DNA of 38,721 nucleotides. It comes from Clostridia bacterium. Its GTDB lineage: Bacteria; Bacillota; Clostridia; Oscillospirales; CAG-272. The notes below the pieces were generated by a model. The model was not told the origin of the DNA. It ran no database searches and saw nothing but the letters and a program-made list of their open reading frames with translations. The position numbers and the translations under genes are program-made. The DNA is taken from NCBI GenBank assembly GCA_017451545.1, contig JAFTOB010000080.1:1-38721 (forward strand), in the 5' to 3' direction. Below are positions 32,126-38,721 of this stretch, in pieces. Every line of letters begins with the position of its first letter. The first letter of the stretch is position 1.

Positions 32126-33547
32126 TCAGATCTGTCTCGTTATTTTGTCGGAGTCGATGGCACTGCCCTTGGTGACGGGGCCGAGCTCGAGGTGGGTCTT
32201 TCTCCACTTGTCCTCAAAGGCAAGCATTGCAGGGGAGGGAAGAACGGGGGGCAGTTTGCCGAGGAAGCGCGCGCGGAAGTTCTCCGACTGCTTGACCTGC
32301 AGCTCGATCGTTGCGGCCTCGGTCTCGCCTATGGCGTAGGAGCGCATTGCAACGCCCTCGCCGGCAGCGATGCGCTGCATCTCGGGGAAGAAATTGGCGA
32401 AAAGGAACTGGGCGTAGGTGACAAGTCTCCAGCTTCCGTAGCAGCGGTACTGGCGGTCGCCCTCGTTGCCGAAGTCCTCGACCACAACGGTGTTGCCCGA
32501 CCTTACGGCGTCCATAATGGCATCGTGAGAGTTGTCCTTCGCAAATGCGACAGTGTAAAGGTGGGGATAAGTCCAATCGGTCTGCACGTTGTGAACGTCG
32601 CTTGAGCCGACAACGGGAATGTTGAGTCCGCGCTCGGCGCGAAGCTCTGACCACATAGCAACAGAGCGGTTGACTCCGAGGTAGTTGCTCTGGCCGCCCG
32701 CCAGCTCGTAGGCGTCGAAAAGTCCGCTTGTGAGCAGGATCACGGTCAGATCGTCACGCACGTTCTGCGCGTAGTTACCGGGTCTCCAGAAGGGATGGGG
32801 GAAGATGGCAAGTCCGCCCGCCTTGTGGATGTTCTCGGTGGTCCAGATGGCGAGAGCGTATCTCTTTTTGTATGCCTCGGGAATGCTATCGGGCACGCGC
32901 TTCATGCACTCGGCCACCTCTTTTTCAAAGGCCTTGCGGTTGTGGATATATTTCTCGGCAACCGAGCTGTTGCCGCCTATATGAACGGTGTGGAAAACGG
33001 CACCGGGGGCGTGGACCTCCTCGCCGCGGATGCGCGTGATGCCGAGCTTTACGCCTGCGTAGACCTCGTCGATCTCGCCGCCGGGATAGAAGCGGTTGTG
33101 GTCGGTCAGGGCGAAGAAATCGTAGCCCTGCTCGCGCATATGACCCGCAAAGGCGGCGGGGTCGCGCTGACCGTCCGAGCGGTAGCTATGGGTGTGCAGG
33201 TCGCCCTTCAGGGGAACTGTGTTGTAGAGATCCTCGTAAAGCGAGAAAACGGGCAGTCTTTCCGTCACCTTTTCGCTTCTGTGAAGGATGACCAGATGCT
33301 CGGCCTCGCCCTCAAAGGTGTAGGTGAAGCGGAGCACGCCGTCGTGCGCCACGGCGGTTATAAATTTGTGGGAGCTTTTTGCGTGATAATCAAGCTCGTC
33401 GCCGTTGACGTCAACGATGGAGACCGTGTATTTCTGACCCTCAACGAGCAGAAAAGCGCGCTCGCGGGGAACTATAACGAACTCGGTAGGCGTGTCGGCA
33501 AGCATTACCGAGGGGTAAATTGCATAGTTCTTGTTTCTGGGAAGCAT
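32126..33547 (-). CDS. PHP-domain (CehA/McbA-type) metallohydrolase
   Basis: A 473-residue protein. The N-terminal ~110 residues are a beta-sandwich-like domain (VIVPRERAFLLVEGQKYTVS). The PHP metallohydrolase core follows with its metal motifs: GDLHTHSYRSDG (HxH), ALTDHNRF, RGEEVHAP, FPHPF and GSSDVHN. Such proteins bind two or three metals and cleave phosphoesters or related bonds; CehA/McbA members are often found near sugar-catabolic genes. The exact substrate is unknown. There is no signal peptide. It starts 2 bases after the stop of the FAD-dependent oxidoreductase, so the two are in one operon and may act on the same compound (inference). Confidence 0.87.
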   Translation of the reverse strand: MLPRNKNYAIYPSVMLADTPTEFVIVPRERAFLLVEGQKYTVSIVDVNGDELDYHAKSSHKFITAVAHDGVLRFTYTFEGEAEHLVILHRSEKVTERLPVFSLYEDLYNTVPLKGDLHTHSYRSDGQRDPAAFAGHMREQGYDFFALTDHNRFYPGGEIDEVYAGVKLGITRIRGEEVHAPGAVFHTVHIGGNSSVAEKYIHNRKAFEKEVAECMKRVPDSIPEAYKKRYALAIWTTENIHKAGGLAIFPHPFWRPGNYAQNVRDDLTVILLTSGLFDAYELAGGQSNYLGVNRSVAMWSELRAERGLNIPVVGSSDVHNVQTDWTYPHLYTVAFAKDNSHDAIMDAVRSGNTVVVEDFGNEGDRQYRCYGSWRLVTYAQFLFANFFPEMQRIAAGEGVAMRSYAIGETEAATIELQVKQSENFRARFLGKLPPVLPSPAMLAFEDKWRKTHLELGPVTKGSAIDSDKITRQI

Positions 33548-33549
33548 AT

Positions 33550-34767
33550 TTATTCTCCTTTATCTATTTCATTCCAATGGAGCACCACTCCGTCGGAGAC
33601 AAGCTTTTTCTGAAGCGCTTTTACGTCAAGGGCAGAGAAATCGTCGCACATAGCGGCGGCCGTTCCCGCGGCCTGACCCGTGACGGCACAGTCGGGGATA
33701 ACTCGGGTGATGTCCCACATAGAATCGGTGACCGATATGTTGCGCCCTGCGGTGATCAGATTTTTGATCTTTTTTCCGTAGAGACATTCAAACGGTAGCT
33801 CGTATACAGGGCCGCGCTTACGCCAATCGGACACCATACCGATGGAGGTGGGCTCGAACTTTTTCGGTTCTTTATCGTCGAGGGTTACCGCACCGACTAT
33901 TCTGCGGGTCATTCTGATCTGGGGAATCGTCGGGAAGGTGACCGGCAGGGCGTAGGGATGCTGACTGCGGAACTTTTCAAAGTCCTCGATGGCCGTTTGG
34001 TGGGACGTGATCACCATTTCGCTGAGCTCCTGACCGTCAAGTCCCGTGAAGCGACGCTCTGTGAGCAGATTTTCGGTCTTCTTTGTCTTGTGTTCCTCGG
34101 GAATGTCGCTGGCTCCGAGCTGACGGAGACGAACACCCTCCTGCTCGCAGAAGCGGTAATACCAGGCGGCGAGAATATTACCCTGACGGAAGGTCTCGCA
34201 GTCCTCGCCCGACAGCTTGCAAACGTCAGCATCACCCGTGCAATCGACAACCGAGCGCGCCGCAATGGCCGATCGACCCGACTTGTTCTCGACGATAACG
34301 TGGGTGATCTTTCCGTCTGTCACCGCGACCTGCGACGCCAGCGTGCCATAGAGAATATTGACCCCGAGATCGGTCAGAAGCTTCTCGGCATCAACGGCAA
34401 AAACGTTTGCGTTGTACTGTACTACAAAGCGTTTCTTCTTTTTCTCCTCGAGCGTACCTCCGTCAAGCCAGGCCGCAGGATATCTGTCCTCGACTACGCC
34501 CCGCTTGATCGACAGGCGCAAAAGCTCCTCGGCAAGACCGAAGCTGACCTGATGCCCCTCACCGTCGCAGAGCGGGAGATAGATGGTAATAAGCCCGAGG
34601 GTGGCAAGACCGCCAAGCATATATTCGCGTTCAAGAAGGATGACCTTTGCACCGCTTCGCGCCGCGGCTACCGCCGCGGCAATGCCGGCTATGCCGCCGC
34701 CGCAAACTAGAACGTCGCATTCGCCAAAAACGCGCAGCTCGCGCGCGGGTTCCGTTAAAGTATTCAT
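33550..34767 (-). CDS. FAD-dependent oxidoreductase
   Basis: A 405-residue flavoprotein of the FAD_oxidored type. The dinucleotide motif is VLVCGGGIAGIAAAVAAARSG, split as residues ~18-38, followed by the acidic ribose-binding LLERE. A second FAD contact appears near RSVVDCTGDADVC, and the C-terminal TAGRNISVTDSMWDITRVIP motif is typical of this family, including the closing GQAAGTAAAM. The conserved GxATLG region (YMLGGLATLGLI) after the first fold fits the family. Substrate unknown; relatives act on sugars or other small molecules. First gene of the operon with the PHP protein, with its own sigma-A promoter. Confidence 0.92.
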   Translation of the reverse strand: MNTLTEPARELRVFGECDVLVCGGGIAGIAAAVAAARSGAKVILLEREYMLGGLATLGLITIYLPLCDGEGHQVSFGLAEELLRLSIKRGVVEDRYPAAWLDGGTLEEKKKKRFVVQYNANVFAVDAEKLLTDLGVNILYGTLASQVAVTDGKITHVIVENKSGRSAIAARSVVDCTGDADVCKLSGEDCETFRQGNILAAWYYRFCEQEGVRLRQLGASDIPEEHKTKKTENLLTERRFTGLDGQELSEMVITSHQTAIEDFEKFRSQHPYALPVTFPTIPQIRMTRRIVGAVTLDDKEPKKFEPTSIGMVSDWRKRGPVYELPFECLYGKKIKNLITAGRNISVTDSMWDITRVIPDCAVTGQAAGTAAAMCDDFSALDVKALQKKLVSDGVVLHWNEIDKGE

Positions 34768-34794
34768 AACAATCCCCCGAAATTTACTGTCACA

Positions 34795-34823
34795 ATTATA
34801 TCACAAAGAGTAATTTTTTTCAA
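34795..34823 (-). promoter_or_regulatory. Promoter of the FAD-oxidoreductase operon
   Basis: On the minus strand: TTGAAA (34823-34818), 17-base spacer, TATAAT (34800-34795). Confidence 0.85.
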
Positions 34824-34922
34824 TACGTTCCTTGAAATTTGAACTGAATGTTAAAAAAATTAATAAATTTTGAAAATAGTTAATGAAAAATGAAAAATAA
34901 TCTTTTCAAATTTGAATTAATG

Positions 34923-34931
34923 TGTTATAAT
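34923..34931 (+). promoter_or_regulatory. Extended -10 promoter of the two-component operon
   Basis: TGtTATAAT, hexamer 34926-34931; the -35 region (TTTTCA) is poor. Predicted +1 is near 34938, giving a ~110-base leader before ATG 35048. Confidence 0.65.
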
Positions 34932-34944
34932 ATACCGTGGGTGT

Positions 34945-34991
34945 GTGTGAAATGTGTTGATTTCCCCCTAAAATTCAGCTCAATTTCACAC
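34945..34991 (+). promoter_or_regulatory. Leader inverted repeat
   Basis: GTGTGAAAT (34945-34953) and ATTTCACAC (34983-34991) are perfect inverted copies 29 bases apart, just after the predicted +1. This could be a leader stem or a binding site, possibly for the response regulator itself. Confidence 0.45.
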
Positions 34992-35047
34992 AAAGTACCA
35001 ATTCTTGGTGTAACATTTATATTGAAACATAAAACGGAGGTTTAAAA

Positions 35048-35740
35048 ATGCTGGATACTAAAATTCTCGTCGTGGATGACGATCTTAATATTTGCGAAAT
35101 GCTTAAAGTGTACTTCGAGAATGAAGGCTATGAGGTTAAAACCGTTAACGACGGCGTGGAGGGTCTTGTTTCCTTCAAAACCTATGAGCCCGATCTCGTC
35201 CTGCTTGATATAATGCTTCCCCGAAAAGACGGCTGGCAGGTCTGCCGCGAGATCCGCGAGATGTCCTCAAAGCCCGTGATCATGATCACCGCAAAGGGTG
35301 ACGTTTTCGATAAGGTCCTCGGACTTGAGCTGGGCGCCGACGATTTCGTGGTCAAGCCCTTTGATATGAAGGAGCTCTCTGCCCGCGTAAAGGCCGTGCT
35401 CCGCAGATACCAGTCTCACAGCTCTCAGAGCGATGAGGAGGTAATCAAATTTGAAAACATAGAGATAAGCCTTCAGAAGTATGAGCTCAAGCTCAACGGT
35501 GAGTACATCGATATTCCGCCCAAGGAGCTCCAGCTTCTCTACGTCCTCGCCTCCAACTGCAACCGCGTTTTCACGCGCGACCAGCTGCTTGACAAGGTTT
35601 GGGGCTTTGATTATCTCGGCGACTCGAGAACGGTTGACGTTCACGTCAAGCGCCTCCGCGAAAAGCTTGAGGGCGTTTCGGACAAGTGGGTGCTCAAGAC
35701 CGTTTGGGGAGTCGGATATAAATTCGAGCTTCTCGGTTGA
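35048..35740 (+). CDS. OmpR-family response regulator
   Basis: A 230-residue two-domain regulator. The receiver domain has the acidic pocket VDDDLNI, phospho-acceptor Asp54 in VLLDIMLPRKDG, and the conserved Lys in MITAKGD. The C-terminal winged helix (RDQLLDKVWGFDYLGDSRTVDVHVKRLREKL, spread over residues ~177-207) binds DNA. CGGAGG precedes the ATG. Its partner kinase and an HtrA-like protease follow, the arrangement of envelope-stress systems such as CssRS-HtrA, which is the likely role (inference from context). The gene stops just before a strong hairpin. Confidence 0.97.
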   Translation: MLDTKILVVDDDLNICEMLKVYFENEGYEVKTVNDGVEGLVSFKTYEPDLVLLDIMLPRKDGWQVCREIREMSSKPVIMITAKGDVFDKVLGLELGADDFVVKPFDMKELSARVKAVLRRYQSHSSQSDEEVIKFENIEISLQKYELKLNGEYIDIPPKELQLLYVLASNCNRVFTRDQLLDKVWGFDYLGDSRTVDVHVKRLREKLEGVSDKWVLKTVWGVGYKFELLG

Positions 35741-35742
35741 TA

Positions 35743-35767
35743 TTTGCCGCGGCATTGCCGCGGCAAA
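35743..35767 (+). promoter_or_regulatory. Intercistronic hairpin between regulator and kinase
   Basis: Perfect 10-bp GC-rich arms TTTGCCGCGG (35743-35752) and CCGCGGCAAA (35758-35767), loop CATTG, no T-run. It probably affects RNA stability or kinase translation rather than ending transcription. Confidence 0.55.
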
Positions 35768-35788
35768 AGTATTAGTATATTAATTTAT

Positions 35789-37255
35789 ATGTTCAAAAGC
35801 CTGTTTTTTAAATATATATTGGTATTTATCGTTATAATGCTGTTCTGCTTTTCGATGCTCACGGCCATTACCGTCAACGTGGTCAACAGCTACGCCGCGG
35901 ATACTAAGGCCGAGATCATACAAAACGAGGCCGAGGCCGTGTCCATTTACCTTGAGAGCTGTCTTTACGGGGAAAAAGGCATCGGATTTTCCGAGTACAT
36001 CGATCGGAACAGCGAATCCCTCAGCGCCGTTGTGGGCGCTATGGTATCGAGCTCGGACGGTATCGTGATCCTTTTTGCAGATACCGACGGAAAGATCGTG
36101 TTCTCCGCTGATACAAACGGCTCAAAGCCTGTGAGCGGTGTGACCTTGAAGCCCGAGCTGCTTGAAAAGCTTGACGGCGGAGAAGTAACCGAAATTGACG
36201 GTATCGAGGGCGTTTTTGATGACGAGCACCTGTCGGTCGCCTCCACCGTGGACGTGGACGGGGCAAAACTCGGCAGTATAGTCGTCTGCGCGTCGTCCTT
36301 TTCGGTGGATCACCTGATCGATACTATGTCGAAGACCGTCTTTATGTCCTGCATCTGGGTGCTTTTTGCGGCGATGATCGCGGTGTATCTGATCACCGAG
36401 CGCATCGTCAGCCCCCTGCGTGATATGAGCCGTGCCGTCAAGAGCTTCGCAAACGGAGATTACTCGGTGCGCGTTCCCGTCAGAGGCCGCGACGAGGTGG
36501 CGAATCTTGCCGAGAGCTTTAACCATATGGCCGAGTCCATCGAAAGCTCCGAGAAAATGCGTAATACCTTTATGGCAAACGTGTCCCACGATCTGCGCAC
36601 CCCCATGACCACCATAGCCGGATTTATCGACGGTATTCTGGACGGTGCCATTCCGAAGGAGAAGCACGAGTATTATCTCGGTATCATTGCGACCGAAGTA
36701 AGGAGACTTTCTCGCCTTGTTTCTCAGCTTCTCGATATTTCGAGAATTCAGGCGGGCGACCGCAAGTTCAACAAAAAGCCCTTCGACGTCTGCGAAATGG
36801 GAAGACAGATACTCTTCTCATTTGAGCAGAAGATCGACGAAAAGCGGCTTGACGTGGAGTTCGATTGCGAGGATGACAATATGTACGCCTGCGCGGACAG
36901 CGATGCCATCCATCAGATACTGTATAATCTTTGCGATAATGCGGTAAAATTCTCAAAGGAGGGCGGCCTTCTGCGCTTTGCCGTCCACCGTACCGATGAC
37001 GGCAAAAAGCTGACCGTCGAGGTCTACAACGAGGGCGCCGGAATCCCCGCAGAGGATCTGCCCTTCGTGTTTGAAAGATTTTACAAGAGCGATAAGAGCC
37101 GCGGTCTTGACAAGAGCGGTGTGGGTCTCGGTCTGTTCATAGCAAAGACCATAATCGAGGCACACCGCGAAAAGATCCGTGTCGAGAGCGAGCAGGGCAA
37201 GTATTGCAGATTTGTCTTCACGCTTGAAAGAGTCGGCGGAAAGGACGAGGTATAA
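35789..37255 (+). CDS. HAMP-domain sensor histidine kinase
   Basis: A 488-residue membrane kinase. TM1 is YILVFIVIMLFCFSML near the N-terminus, followed by an external sensor domain (~residues 35-180), TM2 (CIWVLFAAMIAVYLI), HAMP (~200-255), the phospho-acceptor histidine in NVSHDLRTPMTT, then the ATP-binding boxes: N-box QILYNLCDNAVKFS, G1 EGAGIPAED, F-box FERFYKSD and G2 GVGLGLFIAK. The frame is open back to a TTG at 35744, but ATG 35789 gives a normal membrane start; neither has a good ribosome site. The stop shares a base with the next ATG (TAATG), so the protease is coupled. The signal is unknown; cell-wall or secretion stress is likely. Confidence 0.94.
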   Translation: MFKSLFFKYILVFIVIMLFCFSMLTAITVNVVNSYAADTKAEIIQNEAEAVSIYLESCLYGEKGIGFSEYIDRNSESLSAVVGAMVSSSDGIVILFADTDGKIVFSADTNGSKPVSGVTLKPELLEKLDGGEVTEIDGIEGVFDDEHLSVASTVDVDGAKLGSIVVCASSFSVDHLIDTMSKTVFMSCIWVLFAAMIAVYLITERIVSPLRDMSRAVKSFANGDYSVRVPVRGRDEVANLAESFNHMAESIESSEKMRNTFMANVSHDLRTPMTTIAGFIDGILDGAIPKEKHEYYLGIIATEVRRLSRLVSQLLDISRIQAGDRKFNKKPFDVCEMGRQILFSFEQKIDEKRLDVEFDCEDDNMYACADSDAIHQILYNLCDNAVKFSKEGGLLRFAVHRTDDGKKLTVEVYNEGAGIPAEDLPFVFERFYKSDKSRGLDKSGVGLGLFIAKTIIEAHREKIRVESEQGKYCRFVFTLERVGGKDEV

Positions 37256-38577
37256 TGGAAGAAAACAGAGATAATAACCTTGATGAAAATATAGAAAAGA
37301 CAGCGGAAGCGGCAGAGCAGGGCACATCCAACGCAGAACCGGATCAGCCCGTCGCTCCCGAATACGTATACAGCTGGGGCAGCGAACACAAAAACGAAGG
37401 AAACGTCGCCCCGATAGGCGTTCGCACCGCAGGTAAAAAGGCATCGACCGTGGCAATAATCTGCCTTTCGGTGCTTTGCGTGGCGCTTGCAATATTCGTT
37501 GCGGCGCTTTTGCTGAGCGGCGAAGAGGGAGGGCTCACAGTCGCCGAGATCGCCGAGCGCGGCTCCGAGTTCACCGTAGCCATCCAGGCCAAGAGAACGT
37601 CGGGACTCAGCACGGGAACCGGCATCATCCTCACCGATAACGGATACATTGCCACGAACTATCACGTAGTCGACGGGGCAGAGGTCATATCGGTCTACAC
37701 GTACGGCGGTCAGGAGTACAGCGGCACAGTCATCGATACCAAGCCCGAGTGCGATCTTGCGCTCATACGCATCAACGCTCACAACGGCGAACGGTTCGCT
37801 TATGCCGAGATCGGAAGCTATTCTTCGGTCAAGGCAGGAGATCAGGTGGTCGCCATCGGAACACCCTACAGTATCAACTACGCCTGGTCGGTTTCTTCGG
37901 GGTGCGTGTCCCACACGGGGCGCGACGTTGTCGTGGATGCCGTCAAGAACAGTACCGTGAAAATGATACAGACCGACACAGCCGCCAATCCCGGCAATTC
38001 GGGCGGTCCGCTGATCAACGATAAGTGTCAGGTTATCGGTATCGTCAGCGCGCGTCTTGGCGTGGACGGATACGAAAATATAAATTTCGCCATTCCCATC
38101 AGCGAGCATATGGACTTTTTCAACGAGGGCATCAACAAGGATATGTCCAAGCCCCAGATAGGTATAACCGGCGTGGCTTTGGCCGAGGGCAAGGAGTATT
38201 ATATCAATAAGGAAGAGAAGAAGGCATATACCGTTCTGCAGGACGAGAACGGCGAGAAATATATAATCATAAACAGCCGCTACGAGCAGAAGCTGACCGA
38301 TGATTATATGGAGGGTGGCTTCCTTATCACGCCCGACAGAAGCGGAATCCTGATTTTCGGTGTTAACGAAAATGCTGATGCATACGGAAAGCTGAGGGAG
38401 GGCGACCTTCTTGTCGAGTTCGACGGCAGGGAGCTTCTGTACAACGAGACCGAGAATCCGTTTGATACGGTCCGCGATATTCTGAGCGAAAAGACCTCAA
38501 AGGACAGCGTCCGCGTTGTATTTATAAGAAACGGCGAGGAATACGAGGCAAGGATCTCGCTGAAGGAAAAGGAATAA
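37255..38577 (+). CDS. Membrane-anchored HtrA-like serine protease (S1C)
   Basis: A 440-residue protein. Residues 1-60 are a polar, acidic cytoplasmic tail; one membrane helix follows (VAIICLSVLCVALAIFVAAL, ~66-86), so the protease faces outward. The S1C domain has an intact triad: His137 (TNYHVVDG), Asp167 (CDLALIRI) and Ser249 (NPGNSGGPL). The C-terminus (~residues 300-440) contains a PDZ-like region (AYGKLREGDLLVEFDGREL) with an unusual inserted segment before it (KEYYINKEEKKAYTVLQDEN). Role: quality control or cleavage of exported proteins, probably controlled by the two-component pair it is coupled to (inference). Followed by a terminator-like hairpin. Confidence 0.95.
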   Translation: MEENRDNNLDENIEKTAEAAEQGTSNAEPDQPVAPEYVYSWGSEHKNEGNVAPIGVRTAGKKASTVAIICLSVLCVALAIFVAALLLSGEEGGLTVAEIAERGSEFTVAIQAKRTSGLSTGTGIILTDNGYIATNYHVVDGAEVISVYTYGGQEYSGTVIDTKPECDLALIRINAHNGERFAYAEIGSYSSVKAGDQVVAIGTPYSINYAWSVSSGCVSHTGRDVVVDAVKNSTVKMIQTDTAANPGNSGGPLINDKCQVIGIVSARLGVDGYENINFAIPISEHMDFFNEGINKDMSKPQIGITGVALAEGKEYYINKEEKKAYTVLQDENGEKYIIINSRYEQKLTDDYMEGGFLITPDRSGILIFGVNENADAYGKLREGDLLVEFDGRELLYNETENPFDTVRDILSEKTSKDSVRVVFIRNGEEYEARISLKEKE

Positions 38578-38582
38578 AATCA

Positions 38583-38632
38583 AAAGGAGCTGAGTCAAAA
38601 GCTTTTTAGAAGGCGATTGACTCAGCCTTTTG
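38583..38632 (+). terminator. Terminator after the HtrA-like gene
   Basis: Arms GCTGAGTCAA (38589-38598) and TTGACTCAGC (38617-38626) with an 18-base loop, followed by CTTTT. The remaining bases to 38721 show nothing I can support. Confidence 0.75.
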
Positions 38633-38721
38633 CTATGTAAATTTGCAAGATCGAGAAAAACAAAAGAAAAAGCCCCGAAACGAGGCAAAAAAGAGTATGA
38701 CAAAAAGAGGATCGTCGAAAT

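Noticed and set aside
35744..35788. TTG start for the histidine kinase
   Set aside because: It would be inside the hairpin and add a non-membrane peptide before TM1, without a ribosome site.
1..38721. CRISPR array, tRNA, rRNA, integrase or transposase genes
   Set aside because: No regularly spaced repeats, no cloverleaf I could fold, and no coding frame with integrase or transposase motifs were found.

Overview
The window looks like chromosomal DNA of an uncultured, spore-forming Clostridia-type Firmicute, probably a gut Oscillospirales/Eubacteriales relative. The evidence is a complete spoIIAA-spoIIAB-sigF operon, Clostridia-style ECF sigma and AraC genes, strong GGAGG ribosome sites, sigma-A promoters of the TTGACA-17-TATAAT type, and mid-GC coding with AT-rich spacers. 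This placement is inference; no rRNA or tRNA gene is present.

Layout. (1) Bases 1-12242, all on +: a block of ten genes. They encode a Ycf46-like AAA+ ATPase (5' end outside the window), a small acidic protein, an HExxH putative zincin, two paralogous membrane-anchored proteins, a possible RCC1-like propeller protein, an unknown protein, an Hsp70/actin-fold ATPase, a protein with C-terminal zinc ribbons, and a protein with N-terminal zinc ribbons and a putative PH-like domain. Three internal promoters carry the same 18-bp palindrome (GTCATAC-N4-RTRTGAC) centred about 41.5-42.5 bases before the predicted start of transcription. This is the best candidate here for an undescribed system: a chaperone/AAA+/protease-like machine under one regulator. 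(2) Bases 12288-20340: an amino-sugar/glycan catabolism locus with three Gfo/Idh/MocA oxidoreductases, nagB, nagA, a divergent AraC regulator and a TIM-barrel glycosidase-like protein. (3) Bases 20459-20704: a repeat cluster. (4) Bases 20735-22919, on -: an ECF sigma gene overlapping a serpin that has an anti-sigma-like N-terminus and one membrane segment. (5) Bases 23100-24627: the spoIIA operon. (6) Bases 24639-25099: a MITE-like element with 62-bp terminal inverted repeats. (7) Bases 25234-26121: a secreted protein of unknown function. (8) Bases 26161-28804, on -: ychF-trmB-truB, joined by 4-base overlaps. (9) Bases 28918-32027, on -: a visibly AT-rich island with a structured, terminator-ended RNA, a tail-anchored coiled-coil protein and an S1C protease lipoprotein with duplicated C-terminal modules. 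(10) Bases 32066-34823, on -: a FAD-dependent oxidoreductase and a PHP/CehA-type hydrolase. (11) Bases 34923-38632, on +: an OmpR-type response regulator, a HAMP histidine kinase and a membrane-anchored HtrA-like protease, resembling an envelope-stress module.

All functions are read from sequence motifs alone. Family names in region 1 beyond AAA+, Hsp70-like, HExxH and zinc ribbon are tentative. Several starts were moved from the longest open frame to a codon with a better ribosome site, and each entry says so.
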